Of a stretch of DNA of 7,338 bases, positions 1 through 6,400 are shown piece after piece. The DNA lies in assembly GCA_945835425.1 (NCBI GenBank), contig CAMAJC010000088.1, forward strand, positions 1-7,338, given 5' to 3'. Position numbers and translations under genes: made by a program. Below the pieces are notes generated by a model that worked only from the letters and a program-made list of their open reading frames with translations, had not been told where the DNA came from and did no database searches. This DNA is from an uncultured Clostridia bacterium (lineage in GTDB: Bacteria; Bacillota; Clostridia; Oscillospirales; Ruminococcaceae). Position 1 is the stretch's first letter. Every line of letters starts with the position of its first letter.

Positions 1-36
1 GCACATACCATAACGAGCCACTACACCGACAGATGA
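1..36 (+). CDS. possible 3' end of an upstream gene (partial)
   Basis: Frame 1 is open from the window edge for 11 codons and stops at TGA 34-36, 22 bp before the next start codon. The residues end in ...SHYTDR and match no family I recognise. Spacing would suit an upstream member of the same operon as the reductases, but a stretch this short can be open by chance. No promoter is visible between it and the gene at 59, which weakly supports transcription entering from the left. Confidence 0.2.
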   Translation, partial: AHTITSHYTDR

Positions 37-58
37 AACACACAAAAGGAGGATTTAT

Positions 59-928
59 ATGGAGTATAAAGTATTATCTTGCGGAATCAAAATGCCCATG
101 GAGGGTTTCGGCGTCTTTCAGGTGAGAGACAAAGCCCAGTGCAAGGAATCCGTTCTCAATGCAATCCGCGCAGGCTATCGCCTGATCGACACCGCCGCGT
201 CCTATACAAACGAGGACGCCGTCGGCGAAGCGGTCAGAGAAGCCATCGCCGAGGGTATCTGCACCCGTGAGGAGCTGTTCATCACCTCCAAAATGTGGGT
301 ACAGGATATGCAAAGTTACGACATGGCCAAAAAAGCGATCGATACTTCCCTGCAGACCATGGGACTGGAGTACATCGATCTGTATCTGCTGCATCAGGCG
401 ATGAAGGACTATTTCAGCGCCTGGCGCGCCATGGAGGATGCCTACCGGGAAGGAAAGCTCCGCGCCATCGGCGTTTCCAACTTCTATCCCTTTGTCCTGA
501 CCAACTTCTGCGAGACCGTCGCCATCAAGCCGATGGTCAACCAGATCGAAACGCACCCCTACTTTACCCAGGAGCAGGCTCTTGAGACGATGGATTACTA
601 CGGCGTCGTTCCGGAAGCATGGGCGCCCCTCGGCGGCGGAAGATACACCCCCTTTACCAATGAGATGCTGCAGGAAATCGCTGCCGCACACGGCAAGACG
701 GTCGGACAGGTCGTTCTTCGCTGGAACGTACAGCGCGGCGTTGTGGTCATCCCCAAATCGGTTCATAAAGAGCGCATCGAGGAAAACTTTAACATCTGGG
801 ATTTTCAGCTTTCCGAAGAGGATATGAACAAGATCAGCTCCCTGGATATGGGCTATCAGGGCACCGCCGTCAAGCATTTTGACCCGGACTTCGTCAGAAT
901 GTGCACCGGCAGAAAGATTCACGACTAA
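59..928 (+). CDS. aldo/keto reductase, AKR5-like (first of tandem pair)
   Basis: A 289-aa cytosolic NAD(P)H-dependent carbonyl reductase of the 2,5-diketogluconate reductase-like branch, full length for the family ((beta/alpha)8 barrel). The catalytic tetrad is intact: Asp44 and Tyr49 in LIDTAASY, Lys78 in ITSKMW, and His112 in LLHQ. The segment AIGVSNF (about 136-142) and the cofactor loop IPKSVHKERIEEN (about 231-243), with its Lys/Ser/Arg/Asn set, match the family and favour NADPH. The start is ATG 59, preceded by AAGGAGG (46-52) with a 6-nt gap. It lies 12 bp before a second reductase and is surely co-transcribed with it. The natural substrate cannot be read from sequence; sugar ketones, alpha-keto compounds and other aldehydes are all possible. 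Confidence 0.93.
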   Translation: MEYKVLSCGIKMPMEGFGVFQVRDKAQCKESVLNAIRAGYRLIDTAASYTNEDAVGEAVREAIAEGICTREELFITSKMWVQDMQSYDMAKKAIDTSLQTMGLEYIDLYLLHQAMKDYFSAWRAMEDAYREGKLRAIGVSNFYPFVLTNFCETVAIKPMVNQIETHPYFTQEQALETMDYYGVVPEAWAPLGGGRYTPFTNEMLQEIAAAHGKTVGQVVLRWNVQRGVVVIPKSVHKERIEENFNIWDFQLSEEDMNKISSLDMGYQGTAVKHFDPDFVRMCTGRKIHD

Positions 929-940
929 AGGAGAAGCAGT

Positions 941-1783
941 ATGACCAACACGATTTTACTGAATAACGGCGTCGAAATGCCGCAGCTGGGCTTCGGTACC
1001 ATCATGCAGTTCGGACAGCAGATCACCGACAACGTCGCCTTCGCCCTGCAGAACGGCTATCAGCTCATCGACACCGCAAACCGCTACGGCAATGAAGTCG
1101 AGGTCGGAGAGGGCCTTAAAAAATCCGGCTTAAACCGCGCGGATTATTTCCTCGAGACCAAGCTCGGCCCGACGCTTTACGAAAAAGACAGCGCCGTCGA
1201 TGATACGCTGGCGCGCCTTGGAGTGGAATACATCGACCTGATGATTCTGCACCACCCCGTCAACAACTATATCTATGCCTATAAGATGCTGGAGAAAGCC
1301 TATAAAGAGCACAAGCTCCGCGCCATCGGTATCTCCAACTTCCCTGTCGAGAAGATTCAGGAGATTCTGGATAACTGCGAGATTACACCGGCGGTCATGC
1401 AGGTCGAGTGCCATCCGTACTATCCGGCCGAAAAGGTCAAGGCTTTCTGCGACGAAAAGGGCATCAAGCTCCAGGCCTGGTACCCGCTCGGCCACGGCAA
1501 CACCGATCTCATCCATGATCCCGTATTTGTCGCGCTGGCGGAAAAGTACGGCAAGAGCACCGTGCAGGTCATCCTCCGCTGGCATATCCAGATGGGCTTT
1601 GCCCTCGTCCCCGGCAGCAAGTCCTTCGGCCATATCAAGGAAAACGCAGAGATTTTCGACTTCAGCCTGACCGACGACGAGATGGCGATGATCGCCGCGC
1701 TCAATAAACATGAGCCGTTTTATAAGGTAACGCCGGAGTCTCTCCAGCGCCTTGCAACGACAAAATGCAATTTTGAAGAATAA
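941..1783 (+). CDS. aldo/keto reductase, AKR5-like (second of tandem pair)
   Basis: A 280-aa aldo/keto reductase, paralogous to its upstream neighbour but clearly diverged. The tetrad is Asp44 and Tyr49 (LIDTANRY), Lys74 (LETKLG) and His104 (MILHHP). AIGISNF follows at about 128-134. The cofactor loop differs: it reads VPGSKSFGHIKEN (223-235), with an extra Gly and no Arg at the place where the first reductase has KERIEEN. This variant is common among bacterial AKRs, but it could change the NADPH/NADH preference. Start ATG 941 is set by AAAGGAG (927-933), which overlaps the TAA stop of the upstream gene, so translation is probably coupled. The unit ends at a strong terminator about 30 bp after the stop. 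It is probably cytosolic; the substrate is unknown. Confidence 0.92.
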   Translation: MTNTILLNNGVEMPQLGFGTIMQFGQQITDNVAFALQNGYQLIDTANRYGNEVEVGEGLKKSGLNRADYFLETKLGPTLYEKDSAVDDTLARLGVEYIDLMILHHPVNNYIYAYKMLEKAYKEHKLRAIGISNFPVEKIQEILDNCEITPAVMQVECHPYYPAEKVKAFCDEKGIKLQAWYPLGHGNTDLIHDPVFVALAEKYGKSTVQVILRWHIQMGFALVPGSKSFGHIKENAEIFDFSLTDDEMAMIAALNKHEPFYKVTPESLQRLATTKCNFEE

Positions 1784-1813
1784 CCGGCTTTTTTCATATA
1801 ACATCATATCCTG

Positions 1814-1855
1814 CAGCCTTGCTCCGAATCCGTTCAGGAGCAAGGCTGTTTTATT
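1814..1855 (+). terminator. rho-independent terminator of the reductase operon
   Basis: A perfect 12-bp stem, CAGCCTTGCTCC (1814-1825) with GGAGCAAGGCTG (1837-1848), has an 11-nt loop and is followed by TTTTATT. It lies 30 bp after the second reductase stop in the right orientation. The complementary strand has no comparable U-tract, so it works mainly on plus-strand transcripts. Confidence 0.9.
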
Positions 1856-1868
1856 GGAAAAATGAACA

Positions 1869-1941
1869 TATGGTGTTAACCCTATGGTTTATACTGCATA
1901 ACCAATCGGGACTTCTTTTCAGCTTTCAATTGGTTTATACT
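1869..1941 (+). promoter_or_regulatory. candidate regulated promoter with repeated TGGTTTAT half-sites
   Basis: TGGTTTATACT occurs twice, at 1885-1895 and 1931-1941, each ending in a -10-like TATACT. The related octamer TATGGTGT is at 1869-1876, 14 bp ahead of TATGGTTT at 1883-1890. ATAACCAAT at 1898-1906 is a near-inverted copy of ATTGGTTTAT at 1929-1938. No good -35 hexamer stands 16-19 nt before either TATACT (TTCTTT at 1913-1918 is poor), so I infer an activator-dependent promoter for the esterase at 1989. The TATACT at 1936-1941 would give a leader of about 40 nt. The binding protein is not identified; a MerR- or AraC-type factor would fit the architecture. Confidence 0.45.
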
Positions 1942-1978
1942 ATAAGAAAAGAATAAATAACAAAAAGTCACTTATTTT

Positions 1979-1982
1979 GGAG
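1979..1982 (+). promoter_or_regulatory. ribosome binding site deciding the esterase start
   Basis: GGAG at 1979-1982 lies 6 nt before ATG 1989. An in-frame TTG at 1977 would extend the protein by four residues, but this site overlaps it, so ATG 1989 is the start. Confidence 0.8.
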
Positions 1983-1988
1983 AAGCTT

Positions 1989-3014
1989 ATGAAACGGAAC
2001 CTTGCAGCCGGAATCATTGGCGTGCTGCTTGCCGCGGTGCTCATCCTTTGCGGCGGGTATGACAGCAGGCAGGCGGCAGAAAAAACGGAGGATGAACCCA
2101 TGCAAACGGCACAGACCGAACATTATACAAAAGAAACCAGCATCACGACGGTCACGCATGACCCGGTTTTCGGCTCATACGGCCGGTTGATCTTTCCGGT
2201 GGAAGACTGGTACCACAGCGGTGAGACGCTGGGAAATCTGCGGCTGACCTGGTACAGCCACATCGACCCGGACAAGACCGTGGAAATCGTAAATTATATG
2301 AGAAATCACGCGGAAGCGGGCGACACCATCTTTTTTGACATCTATACGGAGGAAGAGAAAGCGGCGGACCCGGAAAAAGCAGATACCGGCCTGTTTTTCT
2401 TCCGCGGAGAGCCGGGAGGAAAGTTTGCCGCCTGCAATGCCGGCGGCGCTTTTGCCTATGTGGGCGCCATGCACGACAGCTTTCCCCATGCGCTGGAGTT
2501 GTCCAAAATGGGCTACAACGCCTTTGCGCTGATCTATCGTCCGGATGCCCAGAGCGCCTGCGAGGACCTGGCAAGGGCGATCAGCTTTATTTTTGCGCAC
2601 GCGAAGGAGCTGGAAATCGATACGGACTGCTACTCCTTATGGGGCGGCAGCGCAGGCGCACGGATGGCAGCATGGCTGGGAACATACGGACCTGCTGCCT
2701 TCGGCGGCGATGACCTGCCGCAGCCGGGCGCCGTCATTATGCAGTATACCGGCCACGTCCAGTATTCCAGAAATGATCCGCCGACCTATGCCTGCATCGG
2801 CGACAGCGACGGAATCGCCGGCTGGCGCACGATGGAAAGCCGCCTGAAACGTCTGCAGGCCTTCGGCATTGATACCGAGTTCCACAAATATCCCGGCCTC
2901 GGCCACGGGTTCGGCCTGGGAACAGGCACCGTCGCGGAAGGCTGGATAGATGACGCAGTCGCGTTTTGGGAAAGGCAGACGCCGCCGGAATTTTGCGCCA
3001 ACCGCTTTGCATAA
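1989..3014 (+). CDS. alpha/beta-hydrolase, serine esterase with N-terminal membrane signal
   Basis: A 341-aa alpha/beta-hydrolase. The nucleophile elbow is GGSAG with Ser221 (YSLWGGSAGARMAAW). The acid is probably Asp272 or Asp274 in CIGDSDGIAGW, and the general base is His306 in GLGHGFG. An oxyanion-hole-like segment, CNAGGAFAYVG, lies at about 149-159, where relatives I recall have AGGG. Residues 1-23 are Lys/Arg followed by a hydrophobic run, then Cys21. The residue before Cys is Leu, a poor lipobox, so the protein is either an atypical lipoprotein or simply membrane-anchored or secreted. Family members are carboxyl- or acetyl-/feruloyl-esterase-like, and the real substrate is unknown. A transporter and GH3 remnant downstream suggest a role with acylated glycosides (inference). 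No terminator is seen before the next gene. Confidence 0.85.
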   Translation: MKRNLAAGIIGVLLAAVLILCGGYDSRQAAEKTEDEPMQTAQTEHYTKETSITTVTHDPVFGSYGRLIFPVEDWYHSGETLGNLRLTWYSHIDPDKTVEIVNYMRNHAEAGDTIFFDIYTEEEKAADPEKADTGLFFFRGEPGGKFAACNAGGAFAYVGAMHDSFPHALELSKMGYNAFALIYRPDAQSACEDLARAISFIFAHAKELEIDTDCYSLWGGSAGARMAAWLGTYGPAAFGGDDLPQPGAVIMQYTGHVQYSRNDPPTYACIGDSDGIAGWRTMESRLKRLQAFGIDTEFHKYPGLGHGFGLGTGTVAEGWIDDAVAFWERQTPPEFCANRFA

Positions 3015-3048
3015 TCTAAAGTTATAATATTTCATAAAATATAAGTAT

Positions 3049-3077
3049 TTGATATTTTACCTTATCTATTCTATACT
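3049..3077 (+). promoter_or_regulatory. sigma-A-type promoter of the transporter gene
   Basis: TTGATA (3049-3054), a 17-nt spacer and TATACT (3072-3077), each one mismatch from consensus, lie in an AT-rich 87-bp gap. The start point would be near 3084, only a few bases before the AAAGGAG ribosome site (3087-3093), so the leader is very short. This allows expression of the MFS gene independently of the esterase. Confidence 0.75.
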
Positions 3078-3101
3078 GAAAACAGAAAAGGAGCTGATAA
3101 A

Positions 3102-4295
3102 ATGCGAAAAAGAGCCTCTTCCATCTTGGTCATTCTCAGCATCATGGCGGTGTTTACCCTGGCCCAGAGCCCCGCGGTCATCAGCCCGGCGCTGAACAGC
3201 CTGGCGCAGTTTTACAGCGGCATCCCGTACAGCACCGTCCTGCTTCTCTCCACGTCCATCTCCCTGGCAGCCATCCCCTGTTCCACCCTTGCCGGAGCTG
3301 TCGCCGGAAAGAAAATTTCCTACCGGGCGCTGACGATTGCGGCCATGCTGTGCGTGCTGCTGGGCGGCATACTTCCCTTCTGGGTGATGGACAGCTTTGC
3401 TGCGGTGCTGATCTGCCGGCTGATGCTGGGCATCGGCGTCGGAATCGCCTCTCCGCTGTCCAGTGCGCTGATCATGCGGCTGCTTCCGCAGGAAAAGCAG
3501 GCCGTATGGCAGGGAATCTGCTCCGCGGTCATGAACATCTGCGGCGTGCTGTATCAGAGCGTTTCCGGCGTGATCTGCACCTTCGATGTCCGGTACACCT
3601 GGCTGGTATACGGAATCGTGCTGCTGCCGCTTGCGCTGGTTCTCCTGTTTCTTCCGGAGCCGGATAAAGAAAACGCGGCGGCGAAAAAGGCGGAAAAGGC
3701 AAAGCCGCAAAAGACGCGCCTTTCGGCGGAAACCTTCTGGACCTGTGTCGGATTTGGGGTATTATTCTTGCTGACGGCGCCGCTGCTGCTGAATATCTCC
3801 TCCATTCTGGTTCGGGAAGGGCTGGGAACCGCGGCCACGGCCGGGACCATCCTGTCCGCTTATTCGATCGGCGGCATGGCGGCAGGTTTCTGCTTCGGCA
3901 AGGTGTTCCGGCTGCTGCAGAAAAAATTTATCCCTGTCAGCCTGATTCTGCAGACATTGGGACTGGCGCTGGCGGCTTTTTCCGGAAACACGGCGCTGCT
4001 GGCTCTGGGGACGGTCATCGTCGGCGTCACGATCCACTGGATATGGCCTGCCTGCATCATGGAGTTCAGCACCCTGCCGTCCAGTGAAGGCACTCTGGCC
4101 TCGGGACTGTTTATCTCCTGCATGCACCTGGGGAATTTCCTCGCGACGCCCATGATCGGCGCCATCGCCGCTTTGGGCAACGATTCGCCGCGGCTACCGG
4201 TCATCGCCGGATGCATCGGCACCGCCGCCGTCAGCGCCCTCTGGATGATGCTGCTGCACCGGAAGGAGCAAAAAAGATTATCCGCCAATACATGA
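3102..4295 (+). CDS. major facilitator superfamily (MFS) transporter, 12 TM
   Basis: A 397-aa inner-membrane secondary transporter. Twelve hydrophobic segments can be traced at roughly 8-30, 44-67, 76-96, 100-124, 135-159, 165-185, 212-232, 245-266, 277-295, 297-320, 333-357 and 367-385. A charged Lys/Ala/Glu-rich cytoplasmic loop at about 186-211 joins the two six-helix halves. A degenerate MFS motif A, GAVAGKKISYR, follows TM2 (65-75), and a basic Arg/Lys tail ends the protein. Length and layout fit a DHA1-like family; the substrate (drug, sugar or metabolite) cannot be assigned. Start ATG 3102 has AAAGGAG 8 nt upstream. Its stop lies 13 bp before the GH3 remnant, so the two formed an operon. 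Confidence 0.88.
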   Translation: MRKRASSILVILSIMAVFTLAQSPAVISPALNSLAQFYSGIPYSTVLLLSTSISLAAIPCSTLAGAVAGKKISYRALTIAAMLCVLLGGILPFWVMDSFAAVLICRLMLGIGVGIASPLSSALIMRLLPQEKQAVWQGICSAVMNICGVLYQSVSGVICTFDVRYTWLVYGIVLLPLALVLLFLPEPDKENAAAKKAEKAKPQKTRLSAETFWTCVGFGVLFLLTAPLLLNISSILVREGLGTAATAGTILSAYSIGGMAAGFCFGKVFRLLQKKFIPVSLILQTLGLALAAFSGNTALLALGTVIVGVTIHWIWPACIMEFSTLPSSEGTLASGLFISCMHLGNFLATPMIGAIAALGNDSPRLPVIAGCIGTAAVSALWMMLLHRKEQKRLSANT

Positions 4296-4308
4296 AAGAG
4301 GTGTCAAC

Positions 4309-4479
4309 ATGAACATTTTTGAGCAGATGCAAAAACCGCCCTTTAACCTGGACGAAGGCCAGATCGGGTGGGTCAAGGAAACCTTTTCCAAAATGGATCT
4401 GAAAGCAAAGATCGGCCAGCTTTTCTGTCTGGCGGCGCGCTCCTCGGAGGAGCAGTGGGTCAACGATATCTTCGATATC
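4309..4479 (+). pseudogene. glycoside hydrolase family 3 (beta-glucosidase-like), 5' remnant
   Basis: The first 57 codons read as a normal GH3 N-terminus: FNLDEGQIGWVKETF (12-26), then KMDLKAKIGQLFCLA (28-42), which is the family's typical 'T-L-E-E-K-I-G-Q-L' opening. GAGGTG at 4298-4303 is its ribosome site. After Ile57 the similarity stops where a 225-bp repeat begins. Nothing else of a GH3 enzyme (normally several hundred residues, with KH and catalytic Asp motifs) is present downstream. The frame stays open to TAG 4762-4764 through the repeat and through a terminator hairpin, which shows that the tail is not real coding sequence. The stub cannot form an active site. The intact ancestor probably hydrolysed a glycoside imported by, or linked to, the upstream MFS transporter (inference). 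Confidence 0.8.
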
Positions 4480-4480
4480 T

Positions 4481-4705
4481 CAGTTTGTCGAAATAGTAGA
4501 AATTATTCCCGCCCTCTCCGGCCTACGGCCACCTCTCCCAAAGGGAGAGGCCTTGGCAACATCCGGGCAGATGCAGGACTGACCGATTTGTGCAGCTTTC
4601 TGTCTTTGCCAAAGGCTCCCACTTTGGGGACGAGCTGCGTTTTCCTGCGGAAAACTGCCGTTAGGCTGACTGAGAGGGCTTACTTCCGATTTTATCGACA
4701 AGCTG
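4481..4705. repeat. 225-bp MITE-like interspersed element with terminal inverted repeats
   Basis: The ends are imperfect inverted repeats: CAGTTTGTCGA (4481-4491) and TCGACAAGCTG (4695-4705), with one mismatch in 11. Inside them is a perfect 8-bp pair, GCCCTCTC (4511-4518) and GAGAGGGC (4672-4679). A further pair is CCTTGGCA near 4551-4558 against TGCCAAAGG from 4607. Internal hairpins are CCTCTCCC-AAA-GGGAGAGG (4532-4550) and GTTTTCC-TGC-GGAAAAC (4639-4655). No protein is encoded. Elements with the CCCTCTC/GGGAGAGG signature are, from general knowledge, frequent intergenic repeats in Clostridia. No target-site duplication is seen at the edges. Exact boundaries are a judgement from the inverted repeats. 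Confidence 0.75.
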
Positions 4706-4739
4706 AAGTCCCGGAATCAGACGGTTCCGGGACTTTTTT
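4706..4739 (+). terminator. rho-independent terminator of the former esterase-MFS-GH3 unit
   Basis: AAGTCCCGGAA (4706-4716) pairs perfectly with TTCCGGGACTT (4725-4735) around an 8-nt loop, and the run of six T ends at 4739. It points with the plus-strand genes. It begins at the last base of the repeat element, so the DNA that originally preceded it has been replaced. On the minus strand there is no U-tract, so it probably stops the convergent PAP2 transcript poorly. Confidence 0.9.
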
Positions 4740-4756
4740 CATATACAGGGGTAGTG

Positions 4757-5200
4757 TTATTTAGCGGCAGCTTTACCGCGGAAAACGATCCGGTCGACCA
4801 GAATCAGGCAGGCAAGCCCGACCGAAAGGCCGATCACCGTGTCCGTCAGGTAATGGGCGCCCATGATGATGCGCGAGAAGGCCACGATGCAGGCCCAGGC
4901 AAACCCGATGCCCACCAGCAGCCGCCGTTTGCCTGCAAAGCGCTTGTTCAGCCGCGGCAGCACGCCGATCAGCTTTTTCTCCCGGTTGCGGCCGACGATC
5001 AGCAGAGCGCCTGCTGCCACAAAGTCCAGCATGGCCGGGTATTCGCCGTAAGCGGCGAAGAAGATGCCGATAAGATTGCTCTCGTTATACAGTGCCTGGG
5101 AGATCGGGTAGTCGAATATCGAACCGACCACCAGCATGACAGCGAGGAACAGGTAAAGAATCCCGGCTTCTTTTCCGGAGATCAGATGCTTATCTTCCAT
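4757..5200 (-). CDS. PAP2-like membrane phosphatase, internally shortened (C1 and C2 motifs missing)
   Basis: A 147-aa membrane protein with hydrophobic segments near 13-33, 42-70, 93-110 and 113-137. The type 2 phosphatidic acid phosphatase motif C3, SRxxxxxHxxxD, is intact: Ser109, Arg110, His116 and Asp120 in SRIIMGAHYLTD. Motif C1 (KxxxxxxRP) and C2 (PSGH), which supply half of the active site, are absent. Family members usually exceed 200 residues with six helices. The N-terminal two helices run straight into the C3 region around residues 75-90 (about 4930-4975), which looks like an in-frame internal deletion. Start ATG 5200 is supported by AGGAG (5208-5212 on the plus strand) with a 7-nt gap. 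The intact relative would dephosphorylate lipid phosphates or undecaprenyl pyrophosphate; this version is probably inactive. It may be co-transcribed with the gene on its right. Confidence 0.75.
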   Translation of the reverse strand: MEDKHLISGKEAGILYLFLAVMLVVGSIFDYPISQALYNESNLIGIFFAAYGEYPAMLDFVAAGALLIVGRNREKKLIGVLPRLNKRFAGKRRLLVGIGFAWACIVAFSRIIMGAHYLTDTVIGLSVGLACLILVDRIVFRGKAAAK

Positions 5201-5230
5201 GATAATTCTCCTGAAATAATGATTTATGTG

Positions 5231-5253
5231 TTTTCCCTGTCAAAGACGGGAAA
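5231..5253. other. hairpin between the two minus-strand genes
   Basis: TTTCCC-T-GTC, loop AAA, GAC-GGGAAA: nine base pairs with a single bulged T. There is no U-tract on either side, so it is not a standard terminator. In the 74-bp gap it might act as an RNA processing or stability element between HSL-family esterase and PAP2 messages. Confidence 0.35.
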
Positions 5254-5274
5254 TATACACCGGAAATAATGGAA

Positions 5275-6393
5275 TTATAATACCGCATTCATCTGGTCGG
5301 CGATCTCCTGCATGACGTCCTCTGCCTGCGGCATGACGCCGGTCTGGTCGGCAAAACCGTGGGAGATGCCCTCGTAGATAACCGTCTTGATGGGGACGCC
5401 TGCCTTGACCGCGGTCTGGGCATAGGCGAAGTCCTCAAAGGCCAGCATATCGTGCTCGCCGAAAATGAGCAGGGTTTCAGGCAGACCGTGGAAATCGTCC
5501 AGCAGCGGCGAAGCGTAGATGTGCTCGGGCGAAAGGTGTCCCTGCAGGTAGATGCGGTCCAGCAGGCTGGTGTCGCTGAGCATCCCGGTCATCATCTTCA
5601 AAACGCTGGTCAACACCCGGCGATGGCGTTTGCTGATCCGGTATTTGGCCATGTCGACGCCGTGATAAAACTCGGTATTCTTTCCGGCCAGATTGACCGC
5701 CGGGTACAAAAGCACCTGCAGCTTCACCATGCCGGTTCCCTCTTCCCTGTCCCTTAAGGTGACCGCCGCGGCCAGGTTGCCGCCTGCGCTGTCGCCGCCG
5801 ACCGCCAGCTTATGAGGATCGGCGCCCAGGCTTTCGGCATTTTCATAGGCCCAGCGGGTCGCTTCCCAGCAGTCGTCCAGCGGATGGGGATAATGGCTTT
5901 CCGGGCAGAGCCGGTAATCGACGTTTAATGCGATACAGTCCAGCTTCTGCACCAGCAGCCGGCACATCTGCTCGACGATATCCGGTCCGCCGCCGAAGAA
6001 TCCGCCGCCGTGATAATAAACAAATACCGGAAGCGAAGAACCGGCCTGTTCCCGCTTATAGATCCGCACCGGCACCGGATAGCCGTCGGCACTGGGGACG
6101 GTGATCCGCTGGGTGGTCACGGGCAGGTCGTCGATGTAATCGCCCTTGTAGTCGGCGAACATCTTTTTCAGCGGCTCCACCGTTTCCTCGATCGTCGCGT
6201 CTTTTTTGGTCTTGAACATGAATTTGGAGAAAAGGGGCATCAGCCGCATCGACTTGTAAAGCCGCGGGTCCATATCGCCCGGAATCCCGCCTTCGGGGAT
6301 CGGCTTAATCAGGACGGGTACTCCTTCATACTCTCTTTCCCGCTGCCGGGAACGCATCGCGTCCAGCAGTGCGGGGTCATATCTGCGTGCCAT
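5275..6393 (-). CDS. alpha/beta-hydrolase, HSL family (family IV) esterase/lipase
   Basis: A 372-aa carboxylesterase of the hormone-sensitive-lipase family. The oxyanion motif HGGG is at 128-131 (VYYHGGGFFGG). The nucleophile Ser202 sits in GGDSAGGN, the acid Asp315 in FGEHDMLAFED, and the base His345 in GISHGFAD. YRLCPE (160-165) and the helix around 168-186 are also typical. An approximately 90-residue N-terminal cap precedes the core, and no signal peptide is seen, so it is cytosolic. ATG 6393 is chosen because AGGAGG (plus-strand 6401-6406) is 7 nt away; an in-frame TTG at 6399 is only 1 nt from that site. It hydrolyses short-chain esters; the physiological substrate is unknown. It is divergent from an AraC-type regulator, which probably controls it. 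Confidence 0.92.
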   Translation of the reverse strand: MARRYDPALLDAMRSRQREREYEGVPVLIKPIPEGGIPGDMDPRLYKSMRLMPLFSKFMFKTKKDATIEETVEPLKKMFADYKGDYIDDLPVTTQRITVPSADGYPVPVRIYKREQAGSSLPVFVYYHGGGFFGGGPDIVEQMCRLLVQKLDCIALNVDYRLCPESHYPHPLDDCWEATRWAYENAESLGADPHKLAVGGDSAGGNLAAAVTLRDREEGTGMVKLQVLLYPAVNLAGKNTEFYHGVDMAKYRISKRHRRVLTSVLKMMTGMLSDTSLLDRIYLQGHLSPEHIYASPLLDDFHGLPETLLIFGEHDMLAFEDFAYAQTAVKAGVPIKTVIYEGISHGFADQTGVMPQAEDVMQEIADQMNAVL

Positions 6394-6400
6394 AGTCAAA

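Noticed and set aside
74..922. Long antisense open frame opposite the first reductase
   Set aside because: The opposite strand encodes an intact aldo/keto reductase with full tetrad; the antisense frame is a by-product of GC-rich codons.
1130..1843. Antisense open frame over the second reductase and its terminator
   Set aside because: It starts inside the terminator region with no ribosome site, and the plus-strand gene is unambiguous.
3066..3710. 214-aa antisense open frame over the transporter
   Set aside because: Its sequence is rich in charged residues and low in structure; the MFS gene on the plus strand explains the region.
4511..4679. CRISPR or tandem repeat array
   Set aside because: The repeats are inverted and nested, not regularly spaced direct repeats; no spacers or cas genes.
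4309..4764. A single 151-aa protein reading from the GH3 N-terminus through the repeat
   Set aside because: The frame crosses a repeat element and an intrinsic terminator; similarity ends at codon 57.
5231..5253. Terminator between HSL-family esterase and PAP2 genes
   Set aside because: The stem is real but neither strand has a following U-tract, so termination is not supported.
4754..5269. 171-aa plus-strand frame opposite PAP2
   Set aside because: The minus strand has the PAP2 C3 motif and a good ribosome site; this frame has no recognisable domain.
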